From assembly GCA_964058845.1 (NCBI GenBank), contig CAXKVR010000745.1, positions 1 to 36,812 on the forward strand: a DNA stretch of 36,812 nt, in the 5' to 3' direction. How positions within the stretch are numbered: position 1 is the stretch's first letter; each line of letters starts with the position of its first letter. Source of the DNA: Carex sylvatica (taxonomy: Eukaryota > Streptophyta > Magnoliopsida > Poales > Cyperaceae). Position numbers and translations under genes: made by a program. The notes under the pieces are model-generated. The model searched no databases and was not told the origin of the DNA. It worked only from the letters and a program-made list of their open reading frames with translations. Of this stretch, positions 1-10,934 are shown piece after piece.

Positions 1-633
1 CCCCATTCCTTCCATGAACGGCTGGTACGGGAAGTACTCTTCTTGGTCACATGGTATCTTGAGCCCATAGTACATGTCAAATCTCGGTTTATCCCTCAGC
101 GACTCGACCAGTTTTTTGAGTATAATGTACGAGTCATCATCGGCTTTCATGACAAAGTCATATGGCTCATCACTGTACCACTTTGGCATCTCAGAGAGGA
201 ACTTGTATGTCTTTCCGGCATTCATGTTTTCCTCACAATTCAAGATGATGATATCGTCGTACAGCATAATTTCTGTTGCTACATAAACTTTCTGCGCCTC
301 GCTCGTTAGGTTGCAAAAGATGTAGCGGATGTCTATGTGAGCGACTGATTTGTTATATGTCTGAAGAGAGAAGAGGGTCCGTAGGAGGTGGCGGCGTGTG
401 TACATCTCGGGCATTGTAATGATTCCTAAAAAAAGTCGAAATTCGGGCTTCATGGCAGTGATACTGGTCTTGTTAGTCGTGGCAAGGGAGACGTCGACCG
501 ATGTGGCTGCAGGGGCAACAAAGTACTCGTCATAGAAAATAAAAAATGCGACAAGCACTGCAAGAGATAAGAGGAGGAGATATGATAGGGGAGAAGGGGA
601 GGAGGATCTCTTAGAGGAAGCATGAAATGACAT
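1..633 (-). CDS. GT31-family beta-1,3-galactosyltransferase-like protein, C-terminus outside window
   Basis: This is the N-terminal 211 codons of a hexosyltransferase that adds a sugar to glycoprotein or glycan acceptors, expected in the Golgi (family knowledge). The frame is open from ATG at 633 down to base 1 with no stop. Residues about 17-34 form a single hydrophobic type II signal anchor after a Ser/Lys-rich tail. The catalytic region begins with FRLFLGIITMPEMYTRRHLL, followed by RYIFCNL, and the metal-binding DDD lies at about 165-167 in KADDDSY, then the MYYGLKIPCD block. It is clearly paralogous to the complete gene at 1976-4594 on the same strand, so the pair looks like a tandem duplication. 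The acceptor sugar cannot be read from sequence. The nearest named relatives I know are the plant proteins annotated as pvg3-like galactosyltransferases. A CT-rich leader lies just upstream (640-672). Confidence 0.9.
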   Translation of the reverse strand, partial: MSFHASSKRSSSPSPLSYLLLLSLAVLVAFFIFYDEYFVAPAATSVDVSLATTNKTSITAMKPEFRLFLGIITMPEMYTRRHLLRTLFSLQTYNKSVAHIDIRYIFCNLTSEAQKVYVATEIMLYDDIIILNCEENMNAGKTYKFLSEMPKWYSDEPYDFVMKADDDSYIILKKLVESLRDKPRFDMYYGLKIPCDQEEYFPYQPFMEGMG

Positions 634-971
634 CTCTTTTCTTTTTCTTTCTCTCTCTCTGTTTTTTTTTTTTTGTTTGGCTTTTGTTTTGATCTTTAAA
701 GTTTCATCTAGTGAAGAATTTTTCTGTGAGCAATGTTTTATAAGGCCTTAATTCCTCAATAGTCTTTATTATTTTATTTTTAAATCAGCAGGCGTTTCAA
801 ATATTAAAACAGGAAGCATATCACGAGTTGGTAGATCCATATATAGAGTATAAACAAACACATAAAATAATCATGTAACAGTGCCTAATCTTTTATTTTT
901 ATTTTTAAATATATAGAAAGCGATTGATAGGCTCCAATTTAAACTACGTGCATGGTTCCAACCTGTGTGGG

Positions 972-1169
972 GATCCGTATCCTCCCGAGTACCTAACTCA
1001 ACACAATTGAATCAGACGGTCCAGATTTACTCTCAGCCGGTGTGTGTTCGGAATGATGTAGGGGGCAGGATTATTTATGCTTTGAGATTCGTGCCAAGTT
1101 AAAAAGAACAATTTTGGATCATCCTATTCAATTCTACTCAGTCCGGTAACCTGAAGGGATGTGAATTCC
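972..1169. mobile_element. MULE-type MITE, ATCCTC-terminus family, copy 1
   Basis: The left end GATCCGTATCCTCCCGAGTA and the right end (reverse complement GGAATTCACATCCCTTCAGG) form imperfect terminal inverted repeats. The element is flanked by CTGTGTGGG (963-971) and CTATGTGGG (1170-1178), an 8-of-9 match expected of a Mutator-type target duplication. It carries the family core word GAGATTCGTGC at 1084-1094, preceded by a GGGGGCAGGATTATTTATGC block. No coding capacity. Confidence 0.72.
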
Positions 1170-1194
1170 CTATGTGGGCAGATGTCGGTAGAGA

Positions 1195-1490
1195 TTCATA
1201 AAATGTATCGTACCGTGATTAACACAGCGTGACTTTGATTTCACATGCATGTCGTGATGTGTCGTGATTAAATCAATTTTTTACATGCCATACAGTGATC
1301 AAATTGTTGAGATGGTCATGTCGTGCTCAAACATATCGTGTTCAAATATTAGTTATGTTTAACTATTTTTTTTCATAATTTAAGTTAGTTTATTCAAAAT
1401 TCACTATTTTATTAAGATCTAACAGTTATAGTTACACATGACTCGCATAATCACGTGCTGTGTCGTGCCATGACCAGAACTTTTTCCTTC
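1195..1490 (-). repeat. CACG-rich interspersed repeat, inverted relative to the copy at 12795-13255
   Basis: Read on the minus strand, this stretch matches 12795-13255. Both contain GCACGACACAGCACG-like words, then a run equivalent to AATAGTGAATTTTGAA, ACTAACTTAAATTAT and AATAGTTAAAC, and end near a TTAATCAC block. No terminal repeats or target duplications are clear, so the class is unknown. It has no reading frame of note. Confidence 0.6.
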
Positions 1491-1975
1491 CGTAACAAAG
1501 ACGCTCAGTTGTGTCATTTTTCCCACTCTAAATGTCAGAATTAATATACGAAGGCAGTTGAATAATTGATCAATGAAAAGAAAAAGAAAAAAAGAATTTA
1601 ATTTTAGGATTGAGATGTAACAGACCCAAAAGTCCAGTGGGCCTTACAGTGAAGCAGGCCTTAGTGGTAAAGCCTGTGAACCGACAGTATAAATAGGCTC
1701 ATATTAAATGCTTCATTATAGGGACAGAATCATAAATTTACTATAACCAGAATTATAATTTAATAAAATATATTTTAGAACGAGACATTTGTTACATGTT
1801 CCACTAATAAAGAGACAAATTATAAAATTTTATTAACCATAACAGTAATTACACATTAAATTTACAAAAAAAAAAATTAATTATAGAGCACTTAGCCACC
1901 ATGAGCTCCCTTTTAAATCGGTCCCTAATAAATACAAGAATCTTGCAATGAAGGAAAAATAAACAATAAGGCAAG

Positions 1976-4594
1976 TTATGCAATATGATAAAATTTTGAG
2001 GGCTTCAAAGCAGATGTTACATTGAAGTAGTCAAGTGTCTCAACCCATCTGCTATTTTCCTTTAGCTGGTGTATCATTATGGTGTCCGGTACATACTCGT
2101 GCCGGAAGCAGGTCGACGGTGACGGTCCCTTGTAGTTGTACATTCTCGGCGCATTATCGTACCTAATTTAATTTCAATTCAATTGAAAATAAGTAAATAA
2201 AGTCATAAATACACAAATGAAAATGATGAATGGCTAAAGGCTAATTAAATTTCATAATACTTGAATTGCCAAAAAGTAAATTAAGTATATACCAAAATTC
2301 AGAGGACTTGTGTGTAAAATACACGTACCAAACAAATTAATTAATCATTCTTAAAATTATATAATGAAATGATTAATTAATTAGTTACTAGAGCTAAAAG
2401 TCATTGGTCTGGTCAATGTCACCCATTCAAAAAGTGACACGTGTGATGTGTGTCATGACAGTTTTTCTGAAGCTGACGGTGACATGTATATATAGATTGT
2501 GAGATAGGAGTGTATAGGTTTGGTGGTTTAGGTAGACATACGTATATGATTGCAAAATGCACCCAAAAAAACAGGATATTTCGTAAAAGGGGAATTCATA
2601 TACAGAGAAAAGGACAAAAATTACAAAGGAAAACATGTAAAGAAAATCTATCATGGAGCTATTCATGATTCATGATGCATGATGGATAAATAATAACAAA
2701 CATAAATAGTTAAAGAGGAGAGTAGAAGCTAGGGTGTTTTTAAGTTTACTAAGTTTCTTAGTAAATTCAAATTTAAAATTTATCAAAATTAACTTTAAAT
2801 GACGAATTCAAATTGTTGAAATCCGCCTAACTTATGAGTGATGCATCTACATGTGATAATTTTAAACATTTGAATTAATTTAGTTTAAAATCAAGCAGTC
2901 AAAATTAGAAGGTTAATAAATTAATTTTAGCGTATTCATTTTTTTGAACGTATTTTGACCACTTGACTCTATACAAAATTAATTTCAAAAAAAAAAAAAA
3001 TTTACATGTAGACACATCACTCGTAAAGTATGTGAATTTTAACAGTTCGGATTCGTCATTTAAAATTAATTCGATGAGTTTTAGACTTGAGTTCACCAAG
3101 AAACTTGGTGAACTTAAAAACACCCTAGTTCTACTCTAAAGAGGATTTAAATGTATTTATTTGTTGTGCTTTTATTATATCTTTATTTTAAAACTTTTAT
3201 AATTTAAAATTTAAATGACAAAATAAAATTATTAAATATAATTTATATTATTTTTTCTATGCACATAAAATATTATGTCATTTTAACTTATTTTGATTGT
3301 TATCAAAAACTTATCAAAATACATTGTTCAAGATGTTAATTTCCAGCTTATTAATTTATATAAAAAAATGATAATTTTTTATATACATGTAGAAAAAATA
3401 ATATAAATCATATCTAATAATTTTATATTTACATATAGACTTAAAAAAATTGCAATTAAAAATTTTAAAAATAGGAACATGAATACATGATGGATGGAGA
3501 CCGAAGAATAAAGACATTTGAATACTCCACATAGTTCAATTATTTTTCGTGCTTCTCGTTCCAAGTGAAACCAAATATTTCATTTGTGTTTCTCAAAAAA
3601 AAAAAAAAAAAAAAAAATCATTTGGACAGTTTTTCACAATTTAACGAGCTTACAATACGAGGGTTATACACAGGGATCTATGCAAATTAAACATGGTTTT
3701 TTTAGACATATATAGAGGCAAATAATTAATTCATCTAAAAAAACCCAGAAATAAATACTGCACAGAATTCAGAAAAATACATGTAATAAATAAATAATAA
3801 GAAACATAACAGAAAGAAAAAGGAAAAAAAAAATCATACCTATTCTTTCCTTTCTCATTTTCATTGAGCAACTTGCCGGTCCACATGTCTTCTGGTCCAC
3901 CCTCCGTATCATCCGACCGGAAATCCGACTGGGCCATCCACTCAATCAGGTCCCACGACAGCACGTACCCCATCCCCGACATAAACGGTGGGAACGGGAA
4001 GAAGTTCTCTTTGTCACACGGCATCACAAGCCCGTAGTACATGTCAACCCTCGACTTGTCCTTGAGCGACTCCACTAGGTTATCCAAGCGGATGTACGCA
4101 TCGTCGTCCGCCTTCATGACGTAATTGTACGGCTGGTCACGGTATAATTCCGAAACTCCGGAGAGGAACTTGTAGGTTTTGCCATTGTCCATGTTCTCGG
4201 TGCAATTCATAATGATGATGTCGTTGAATCTCATGATCTCAAGCGCTATAAACGCTTTTTGTTCCCTGGTTTTCAGGTTGCAAAAGATGAACCGGATATC
4301 CACATGAGCGGTGGAGGGGTCATATGTCTGAAGGGAATATATCGTGCGAAGGAGGTGACGGCGCTCGTACCGGTCTGGTAAGGTGATGATACCTATGAGG
4401 AGGCGGAAATCGGATTTTGTGATGCCGGTTAAGGAGGCGGGTGGTGAGTTGCAATTAGAGGATAGATTATGGGAATGAAAATTGGAAGGTAAGATTAGTA
4501 AGAAAGTGAGAGCAAGGAAAATTAAAGGGAGGAGAATTAAGGTTAAGGTGGAAGGAGATGATAATTTCTTGGAGAAATTAGGTAAACAAGACAT
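1976..4594 (-). CDS. GT31-family beta-1,3-galactosyltransferase-like protein (complete, 2 exons)
   Basis: Exons on the minus strand are 4594-3840 and 2162-1976; together 942 bp encode 313 aa. The splice uses a GT donor at 3839-3838 and an AG acceptor at 2164-2163, joining the split codon of R252. Residues about 15-37 form a type II signal anchor. The GT31 domain shows FRLLIGIITLPDRYERRHLL, RFIFCNL, the metal-binding DDD at 163-165 (KADDDAY), MYYGLVMPCD and EGGPEDMW near 231-237, which supplies the conserved acidic ED pair of the family. Exon 2 gives the C-terminal block with PSTCFRHEYV and an NVT glycosylation site before the stop. It is a Golgi glycosyltransferase by family; linkage and acceptor are unproven. 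It is the tandem paralogue of the gene at 1-633. The 1.7-kb intron contains a 417-bp transposon. Confidence 0.93.
2720..3136. mobile_element. 417-bp foldback MITE with perfect 9-bp target duplication (Mutator-like)
   Basis: It lies in the single intron of the GT31 gene. The perfect direct repeat TAAAGAGGA flanks it at 2711-2719 and 3137-3145. The ends begin GAGTAGAAGCTAGGGTGTTT and, on the reverse complement, GAGTAGAACTAGGGTGTTTT, and inverted similarity continues for about 130 bp on each side, through TTTCTTRGT and a block near GAGTGATG..TCTACATGT. A 9-bp duplication and long inverted repeats fit a non-autonomous Mutator-like element. It has no protein. Confidence 0.85.
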
Positions 4595-4986
4595 GGTAGT
4601 GATTGTTGTTCTGGTAACATAGTGATGTTGCTGGTTTTATGTTTACTGATCTATTATTTATTTGTTAATTTAATTGTCATAATGACATGTGCATATTTGA
4701 CTATCAAAAATGGATGGCTATGCCCCAAAAAAAGCCTTCATTATTCATACCAAATAATAGATAGGAACATTAATGAATTAATTTGATTGCTTAAGATGTA
4801 ATTAAATTAACTTAAATTCAGATTCCAAATGATGAATTATTTAATGGCTTTTAAATTAGGAGTATATAATTCAGAGCTCCAAGTGCATCATCATGCAAAT
4901 AGTTTTTCGGGGGAAAGACAACAAGGTACTCTTTTTTTCACTAGAACAAAAGGGATTGATTTTAATCTGTTTAATATTTTTGTAAG

Positions 4987-5348
4987 CAATGGAATAGCCA
5001 GGATTTGAGTCATGGGTGGGCAGAAGGTTTCAGGTTACCGAGTTACCAGGTCAGAGAGCAAAATTAGCTTATATATTTGAATCATTTTAATCAATCTCAT
5101 CAAATTCTAAGTCAAATTTAAACCGAAATCAAGAAAAACATTAGCATTCAACAATTTTAGTCAATTAGCAGTCGCAATTTGTAATTTAATTCATTCGATT
5201 AGATTGCAGTATTGAATTGTCAAAGGACGGGAATATGCAATGTAATTTTCAGGAGTAGCAGGCCAACATATTTATACTACTTCATATTCAATTTTAAAAT
5301 TTCAGAGGTAGACAATTGCCTACCATATTACATAGTGCTCCGTCACTA
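4987..5348. mobile_element. Probable degenerate hAT-type MITE
   Basis: The left end CAATGGAATAGCC and the right end (reverse complement TAGTGACGGAGC) resemble hAT termini. The flanks TTTGTAAG (4979-4986) and ATTATAAG (5349-5356) match at 6 of 8 positions, the hAT target length. The interior is AT-rich and non-coding. The ends are short and imperfect, so this is tentative. Confidence 0.4.
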
Positions 5349-5701
5349 ATTATAAGTGCATACAAAAAATATACTATCTCAATTTTATTATTATGATGGG
5401 CATCAGTGAAATTTATCAAACCTTGTGACATCTCTGAAAGTATATTATTAATCTTTGAAGAGAAAGTTAAGCAAATTGTATCGAAAATAATTTTCTTACA
5501 AATTAATTATTAATCTTTGAAGAGTAAAAACACTATGACGACAATTAAATATTTGACAATTTCATGTTCTGTTTAGTTTGACAACTAAGTTGATGCATAT
5601 GACAAATTGGACACTCAACAATTGTTTGACTTGGCAAATGAATGATACATAAGCAATCAACATACTATGACAATTTGCATGCCTCATTCTTTTCCCTCAA
5701 T

Positions 5702-6186
5702 TATATATATATATATATATATATAGAGTAAGTCTACCATACATTGCAATGCATAGGCACCTCTGTGCATTGGACTATAAATCACCATATTCAAAGTCCA
5801 AATGACCGATCCAAACCGTTCATCTTGTTCTCCATATTAATATGTGCTTGGAGATCAAATTTTACATTTTTTGGAATTTGTATACTATTTATTAAGCCAC
5901 ATTGAAAATCGCTGATCCAACAGTTACAGTAAAATCAAAAGGCACCGTTGGATCAGTGATTTTCAAAGTGACTTAATAAATAGTAAAAAAATTCCAAAAA
6001 ATGTAAAATTTGGTCTCCAAGCACATATTAATATGGAGAACAAGATGAACGGTTTGGATCGGTCATTTGGACTTTGAATATCCTGATTTATAGTCCAATG
6101 CATAGAGGTGCCTATGCAATGCATAGAGGTGCCTATGCATTGCAATGTATGGTAGACTTACTCTATATATATATATATATATATAT
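5702..6186. repeat. (TA)n microsatellite split by a foldback element
   Basis: TA dinucleotide runs lie directly against both ends of the element at 5725-6164 (left 5702-5724, right 6165-6186). Either the element targets TA tracts or the tracts form part of the mobile unit. Confidence 0.85.
5725..6164. mobile_element. 440-bp near-palindromic MITE in a (TA)n tract
   Basis: The arms are long inverted repeats of roughly 200 bp. The left arm starts AGAGTAAGTCTACCATACAT and the right arm ends with its exact reverse complement. Shared inner blocks include GTGCTTGGAGA, TTTTACATTTTTTGGAAT and TACTATTTATTAA. The right arm also carries an internal tandem duplication of a GCATAGAGGTGCCTATGCA-type unit (6101-6140) that the left arm lacks. 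The TA-tract setting recalls the rice Micron-type MITEs flanked by TA microsatellites, but identity with them is not shown. A diverged relative lies at 28350-28738. A short open frame across the right arm is not a gene. Confidence 0.85.
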
Positions 6187-8307
6187 TCTATTAGATCTTT
6201 AGAGACTAATGGCAATATTGTCACAATGCAATGACGAAAGTTGTATAAAGTCTGAGGAACACATTGCCCCGTGATTTAAAATATTTAAAAATATATATAT
6301 ATGGTTCTATTTCTGTTTGGGATCTTGTTGTTTGTTCTATTTCTATTTCTATATTTTTTTTCAGACAACAATTAAAAAATAATAATACTTAAGATTCAAA
6401 AAATTATAAAATTATTTCTCACCCTACAAATTTTTTTTTAAAATACGTTTCTAGCTATTTCTATGCTTTTCTAAAAAAATATATAAAAATAAATATAAAT
6501 TCAAATTAATATAAAATTGTGTAAATAATTTAGCTCCGCCCCGGTCGCAATGTGTAATAGAATAATAGATGAATATATCGAATTGGATGAATTTTCAAAT
6601 GATCCGGAGCGTAGCTAAATATAAATATGGATGACGTTTCGGGGGCATTTCAGACTTTTCACAAGTTTGTGTTGTGGTGGCATTATTTCATTTTGAGAAT
6701 GAGTCTATGTTTGGTATAGAAAAGGCATCACAATATCACATGCACAACTTCGAGGAGAAAACCTCGGAATTTTTCTGTGAGAATAAGAAATAATTAATTG
6801 ATGACATTTTCATAGGAGTTATTAATTATTATACGAGTTCATGAAATTAAATCTAAAATCTTAAAATTTATAAGTTGAGCATAGTAATAACTTTGGACGT
6901 CTAAGCCATTATTTTAGATAAAAATGAATTAATTATCTTGTAAATTAAATCAACTCAAAATCTGCTTCTTGCATGAAATCATGATACATTATTATATGGG
7001 CTTCATAAATTTGGAATATTAAGATTTATATTTACGGAGAAAGTTCCATTTATTTGCAAATATTAAATAATTGAATAATATCAACTCTAACCTTTATTTA
7101 AAAAGAAAATATAAGATAGTATGATATAAATAGCAAAAGACAGTAATATATGGTCAGAAACAGAGTCCGAATTTTGTTTGTGAAAATCAATCATATAAAA
7201 ATTTTCTACAGAGAATAAGAATCATTTTATATTTTATAGTAACATGACATTTTACTCTAAATTATATAAAAAAATTATACTTAAATACCAAAAAAAAAAA
7301 AAAATAGAGTCAGTTGAAACCCATTCTTCTTAAATCTACATGTGGCATAATCACTCACGACTTTACTGATTTTGCTTAATTATTTTTTTTTTCAAATTTT
7401 AAGTTCGTTCATACAATAAATAAAAAGAATGTTAAAAAATTCAAAGATGTGCAAAATAATTTAAAACAAAAAAATTATTGTTAAAAAAATTAGTCACGCA
7501 ACGGACTTAACTAGATTAATTTGCATGATATGATGTGACATTATATTTTCATTGATACTTAAATTGACACATCACATATCACATGACACGCAAGTTCCAT
7601 TACATAACCGACACATAATAATCTGTTTCTCATGTACACCCTATTAAAGGGTTACCAATTTCAGACCTCTAATAATTTCCACATCAACACATAATTTGTT
7701 TACACAAAAAATATACATGTTAAAGACAAGATTTGTGAGAATTGCTTCATAATTTTAAGGTCCTCTGTTTAATACAAAAAAATAAAAGCATCTATAACTG
7801 TTTACCAAAAAAAATGTATATGCAGTAAATAACAATACTTCCACATGTATACTTCAAAATTACTCAATTATCATGCAAATTAAATCAATGGAAGAAGACA
7901 GTGATCACTCGTTTAATTTTATCTCAAATTGAAAATGTTAATAAATTTGCATGCCCATAATGGTGTAAACTTAAAATTACACAAAGGCGCATCAGAAAAG
8001 CTAAGAACTAAACAACAAATGCCTTCAAAACACTAGGGGAGAGACGCTTCTAGCAGGTTCGACAAACAGTAAAATTAAGCATAGTTGTTGATCAACTAAT
8101 GAGTTATCTTCCTGTTCCACCAGTGTAACCAGTGAAGAGAATGGTCCCGTCAAAGCTCCAAGCCAAGCTTGTACCAGTACAGCATCTACATATAATAAAA
8201 TGAACTAGAAGCAATAGCTGAAAAACAATTGCACCACCAGAAGTGCAGTTTAAAAATGAGCCAATGCTTTCCGATTGCTTTTGGTTACGATTTAGGGTTT
8301 AGACCCG

Positions 8308-8415
8308 CACAGAACAACAAAAGAAGTCAATCCTTTTGTTGTTCTAAGAAGTCAATAAAAAAAAAGCAATATAATTGCTTTTGTTTTTTTTATTGACTTA
8401 TTTTGTTGTTCTGTG
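8308..8415. repeat. Short foldback inside the RACK1 pseudogene
   Basis: CACAGAACAACAAAA (from 8308) pairs with TTTTGTTGTTCTGTG (ending 8415). An inner stem of AAGTCAATAAAAAAAA and GCAAT pairs with its complement around the ATATAATT loop near 8370-8380. The left arm is partly duplicated, so alternative stems exist. It could be a small relic MITE. Confidence 0.55.
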
Positions 8416-9106
8416 GGGGCCTATAGTTTCCAATTTCTTGATATATGAGCATGGCAGACAATTATTTCCAAAACTACAAATGTTATGATATTAAAATTTT
8501 GATGCTTTTCTAAGATAAAGTATAAAAAAATACAATCTACCACAAATCATTCCTCGTTTCCTCAATTACTCTAGGAATGACCAAGAAACAATTGCTCTAA
8601 GAAAAATGTTCCCTCCACCCAGCATACCCTCCATCCAGTAGATTAACAAATATATTGTGCATGTAAACACTTAGCTAGTTTACATGTACAACATTTTTGC
8701 AAACAAAATTACCGATTGGAGACATGGAGGGCACTGGATAAACAGCTCGCAATACACTTCTTCTAACCCATTTATGCACAGCCGGAACGAGGTTTTGTTG
8801 TATTTCTATGGTAATTAACTACTTCCCACTAAATTATATCTCCATCTCGAGAGCAATGTTTCAACAGTTATTTAATGCAACCATCAATACAGCATGATAA
8901 TATAACTATATGATACAGTAAACATCAACCAGAATAATAAGTATCACAGCATGATTTAATGCAAAAATATACACCTAATATTTTTGCTATGACTTTAGGA
9001 GGCATCATCTGAACTCCGTCTAGCCCGACTCTCGGCCCAACCCAACATAACCCAACAGCCATTGAACCAGGCCTGATTAATTGTTAGGTTTCATCAGGAA
9101 GGTAGG

Positions 9107-9330
9107 AATTCGTATCCTGTGAGTTAACTCAAATTTTGAGTTTAGATCTCAACCATCCGATTTAAATCCGCACAAATATTAAAGGCCCCATGCATTAAAA
9201 GCGTGGGTCGGATTGGCCCGAATTCTGATCAGAAGGTCCGGAGATAAACTCAAAAGGTGCATTAATACAGAGGATGTGGCCTGTCCGGAGATAAACTCAA
9301 AAGGTGCGTTAATACAGAGGATGTGGCCTG
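9107..9330. mobile_element. MULE-type MITE, ATCCTC-terminus family, copy 2, with a duplicated right terminus
   Basis: The left end is GAATTCGTATCCTGTGAGTT followed by TTGAGTTTAGATCTCAACC. The right end, inverted, reads ATCCTCTGTATTAA and TTGAGTTTATCTCCGG. That right terminus is present twice as a direct repeat of 47 bp (9237-9283 and 9284-9330) differing at about one base. The interior resembles the element at 17368-17535 (GGATTGGCCCGAATTCTGATC). No convincing target duplication was found. Confidence 0.6.
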
Positions 9331-10906
9331 ATTAGCTAGGCCCTGCTGAAATTGAAACCTCAGAATTCAAGCTTTTAACTTCTGTGTTTGCTAAAAATAG
9401 GCTAGTACAAAACAAGGATCGTGCTATAATATACAGCCCAACGATGCAATAAAATAGGACCAATATTTTATAATGGATAAGCAAAACCAATGCTTCCAAA
9501 CAAAATGATGTAATAAATACAACCTTTCGATTAAGGAACTCTACTACATGAGACAAACACATCACTTAATAGTTAAGGAACTCTACTACATGATAGAGAT
9601 GTCAGCACTGACCTGACAGAAAAGGGTTCCTTGAGAGACTCATGCTAAGCAAATTCACCCCCCCCCCCCTCCGAAACCCTAAATCCAACGACATTTGGTG
9701 CATCTCATACGGGAGATGATGAGGACACAAGAATTGTTACCACAAGACTTATATTTCAAGCTATTAATTGTTATATTAATCATGTACATAACTCTTTTAA
9801 GTTTTATTAAGCATGACAAATTTCAGAATAGCTAAATGCCTCAATCAATACCATTCAATGCTAATATAATTTCTTGAGAAAAGAAAATGATCACAACAAA
9901 CAGCAAATTTAGCCTCACATTAATTGAGCATTACCACTTAAAATTGTGATAACGTACAACATGTCAAAGCTTAATTGAAGTCTGAACACGAGCTCTTTTG
10001 GAAGCAACCAAATAAACATCCGTTCATTTGGTTACCTCCAAAAGAGCTAGAATCCAGATTTAAATATGACCAGGAAACCTACCTTTTTAACCCAGCTCAA
10101 ACCAACTTAAATAACAAGTCAAATGAGATATATGGGTATCAAAAATGACTTGTTACTGAAAACATACAACTCACAACCCATTACTTCCACTGCGAACAAA
10201 ACATAATTCTTTTCTAAGATGTTCATACTCCACTGACATATTTCAATCAGCACTTTACCTTTTGCTCCACTCCTAAAACTGAACAGCACTCCCAACATAA
10301 ACAGAACAAAATTTAACACATAATAAAAACCAAGGGCCAGAGAAAAAAAACTGAACTTATTTTTTTGTTCGTGGGCATCTCAGGCTTGAGATCCTGCACT
10401 ACTTTCTTGCTCTTTAAATCCCAAATCTTCACACCATCCTCTGTGGCAGCACACAGCCAATACCTATTGGCGCTGAAGCACAAGGCATGGATAATTGACC
10501 CGGCTTCGAGAGCTTACAGCCTCTTCTCTTTAGCCAGGTCCAATAAAAGCATCATGTCATCCTTGCCCCCACTGGTACAGAGAGAACCATCAGCTGACCC
10601 CCTCAGTGTGGCCCTTGGCATCCTGTTAGAAGATGTCACATGGTGTTAGCCTTGTTACCAACATAGAGATGTAGATTATTTGAAATCAAAGGGATCTGTT
10701 CTCTTACTCTATGATTATATCAATAGTTTATCTGTACAAGTAATTATAATTCTACTCATAATAAAGGCTACATTAGATTTCTCACAAAAAATTACCGGAA
10801 TCGTGTAGTTTCACTCTCCAAGAGTGTTCCAGAGCTTGGGGATGACCCGATCTGAGGTGAGGTCGCCGAGACGGAGCTCGCGAACTGCCCGTCGGAGCTG
10901 AGCAGA

Positions 10907-10934
10907 GACTTGTGACTTGTGACTTGTGACTTGT
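10907..10934. repeat. GACTTGT x4 heptamer repeat
   Basis: Four perfect copies of GACTTGT lie within the first block of the RACK1 pseudogene, a local expansion after loss of selection. Confidence 0.9.

Larger units (their letters stand above)
634..1975. other. Intergenic spacer between the GT31 paralogues
   Basis: This 1.3-kb spacer holds the promoter of the left GT31 gene and the 3' flank of the right one. No coding segment is supported. It contains a CT-rich tract beside the left gene, one MULE-type MITE (972-1169) and one copy of a CACG-rich repeat (about 1195-1490). The rest is AT-rich sequence in which I see nothing else. Confidence 0.6.
4595..8103. other. Gene-free AT-rich spacer
   Basis: This stretch contains the 5' flank of the GT31 gene, a probable hAT relic (4987-5348) and a TA-flanked foldback element (5725-6164). 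From about 6190 to 8100 it is low-complexity AT-rich DNA with poly-A and poly-T runs. I found no supported exon, RNA gene or further element there. Confidence 0.55.

Noticed and set aside
5963..6145. A 60-codon minus-strand frame with repeated MHCIGTSMHCIGTS
   Set aside because: It lies entirely in the right arm of the foldback element, and the repeat reflects the tandem unit of the arm.
8040..8190. The RACK1 block near 8104-8185 as the last exon of a working gene
   Set aside because: Its frame is shifted near the acceptor, it ends GYTGGTGR* without the RVWGIGRY end, and the upstream blocks contain stops and deletions.
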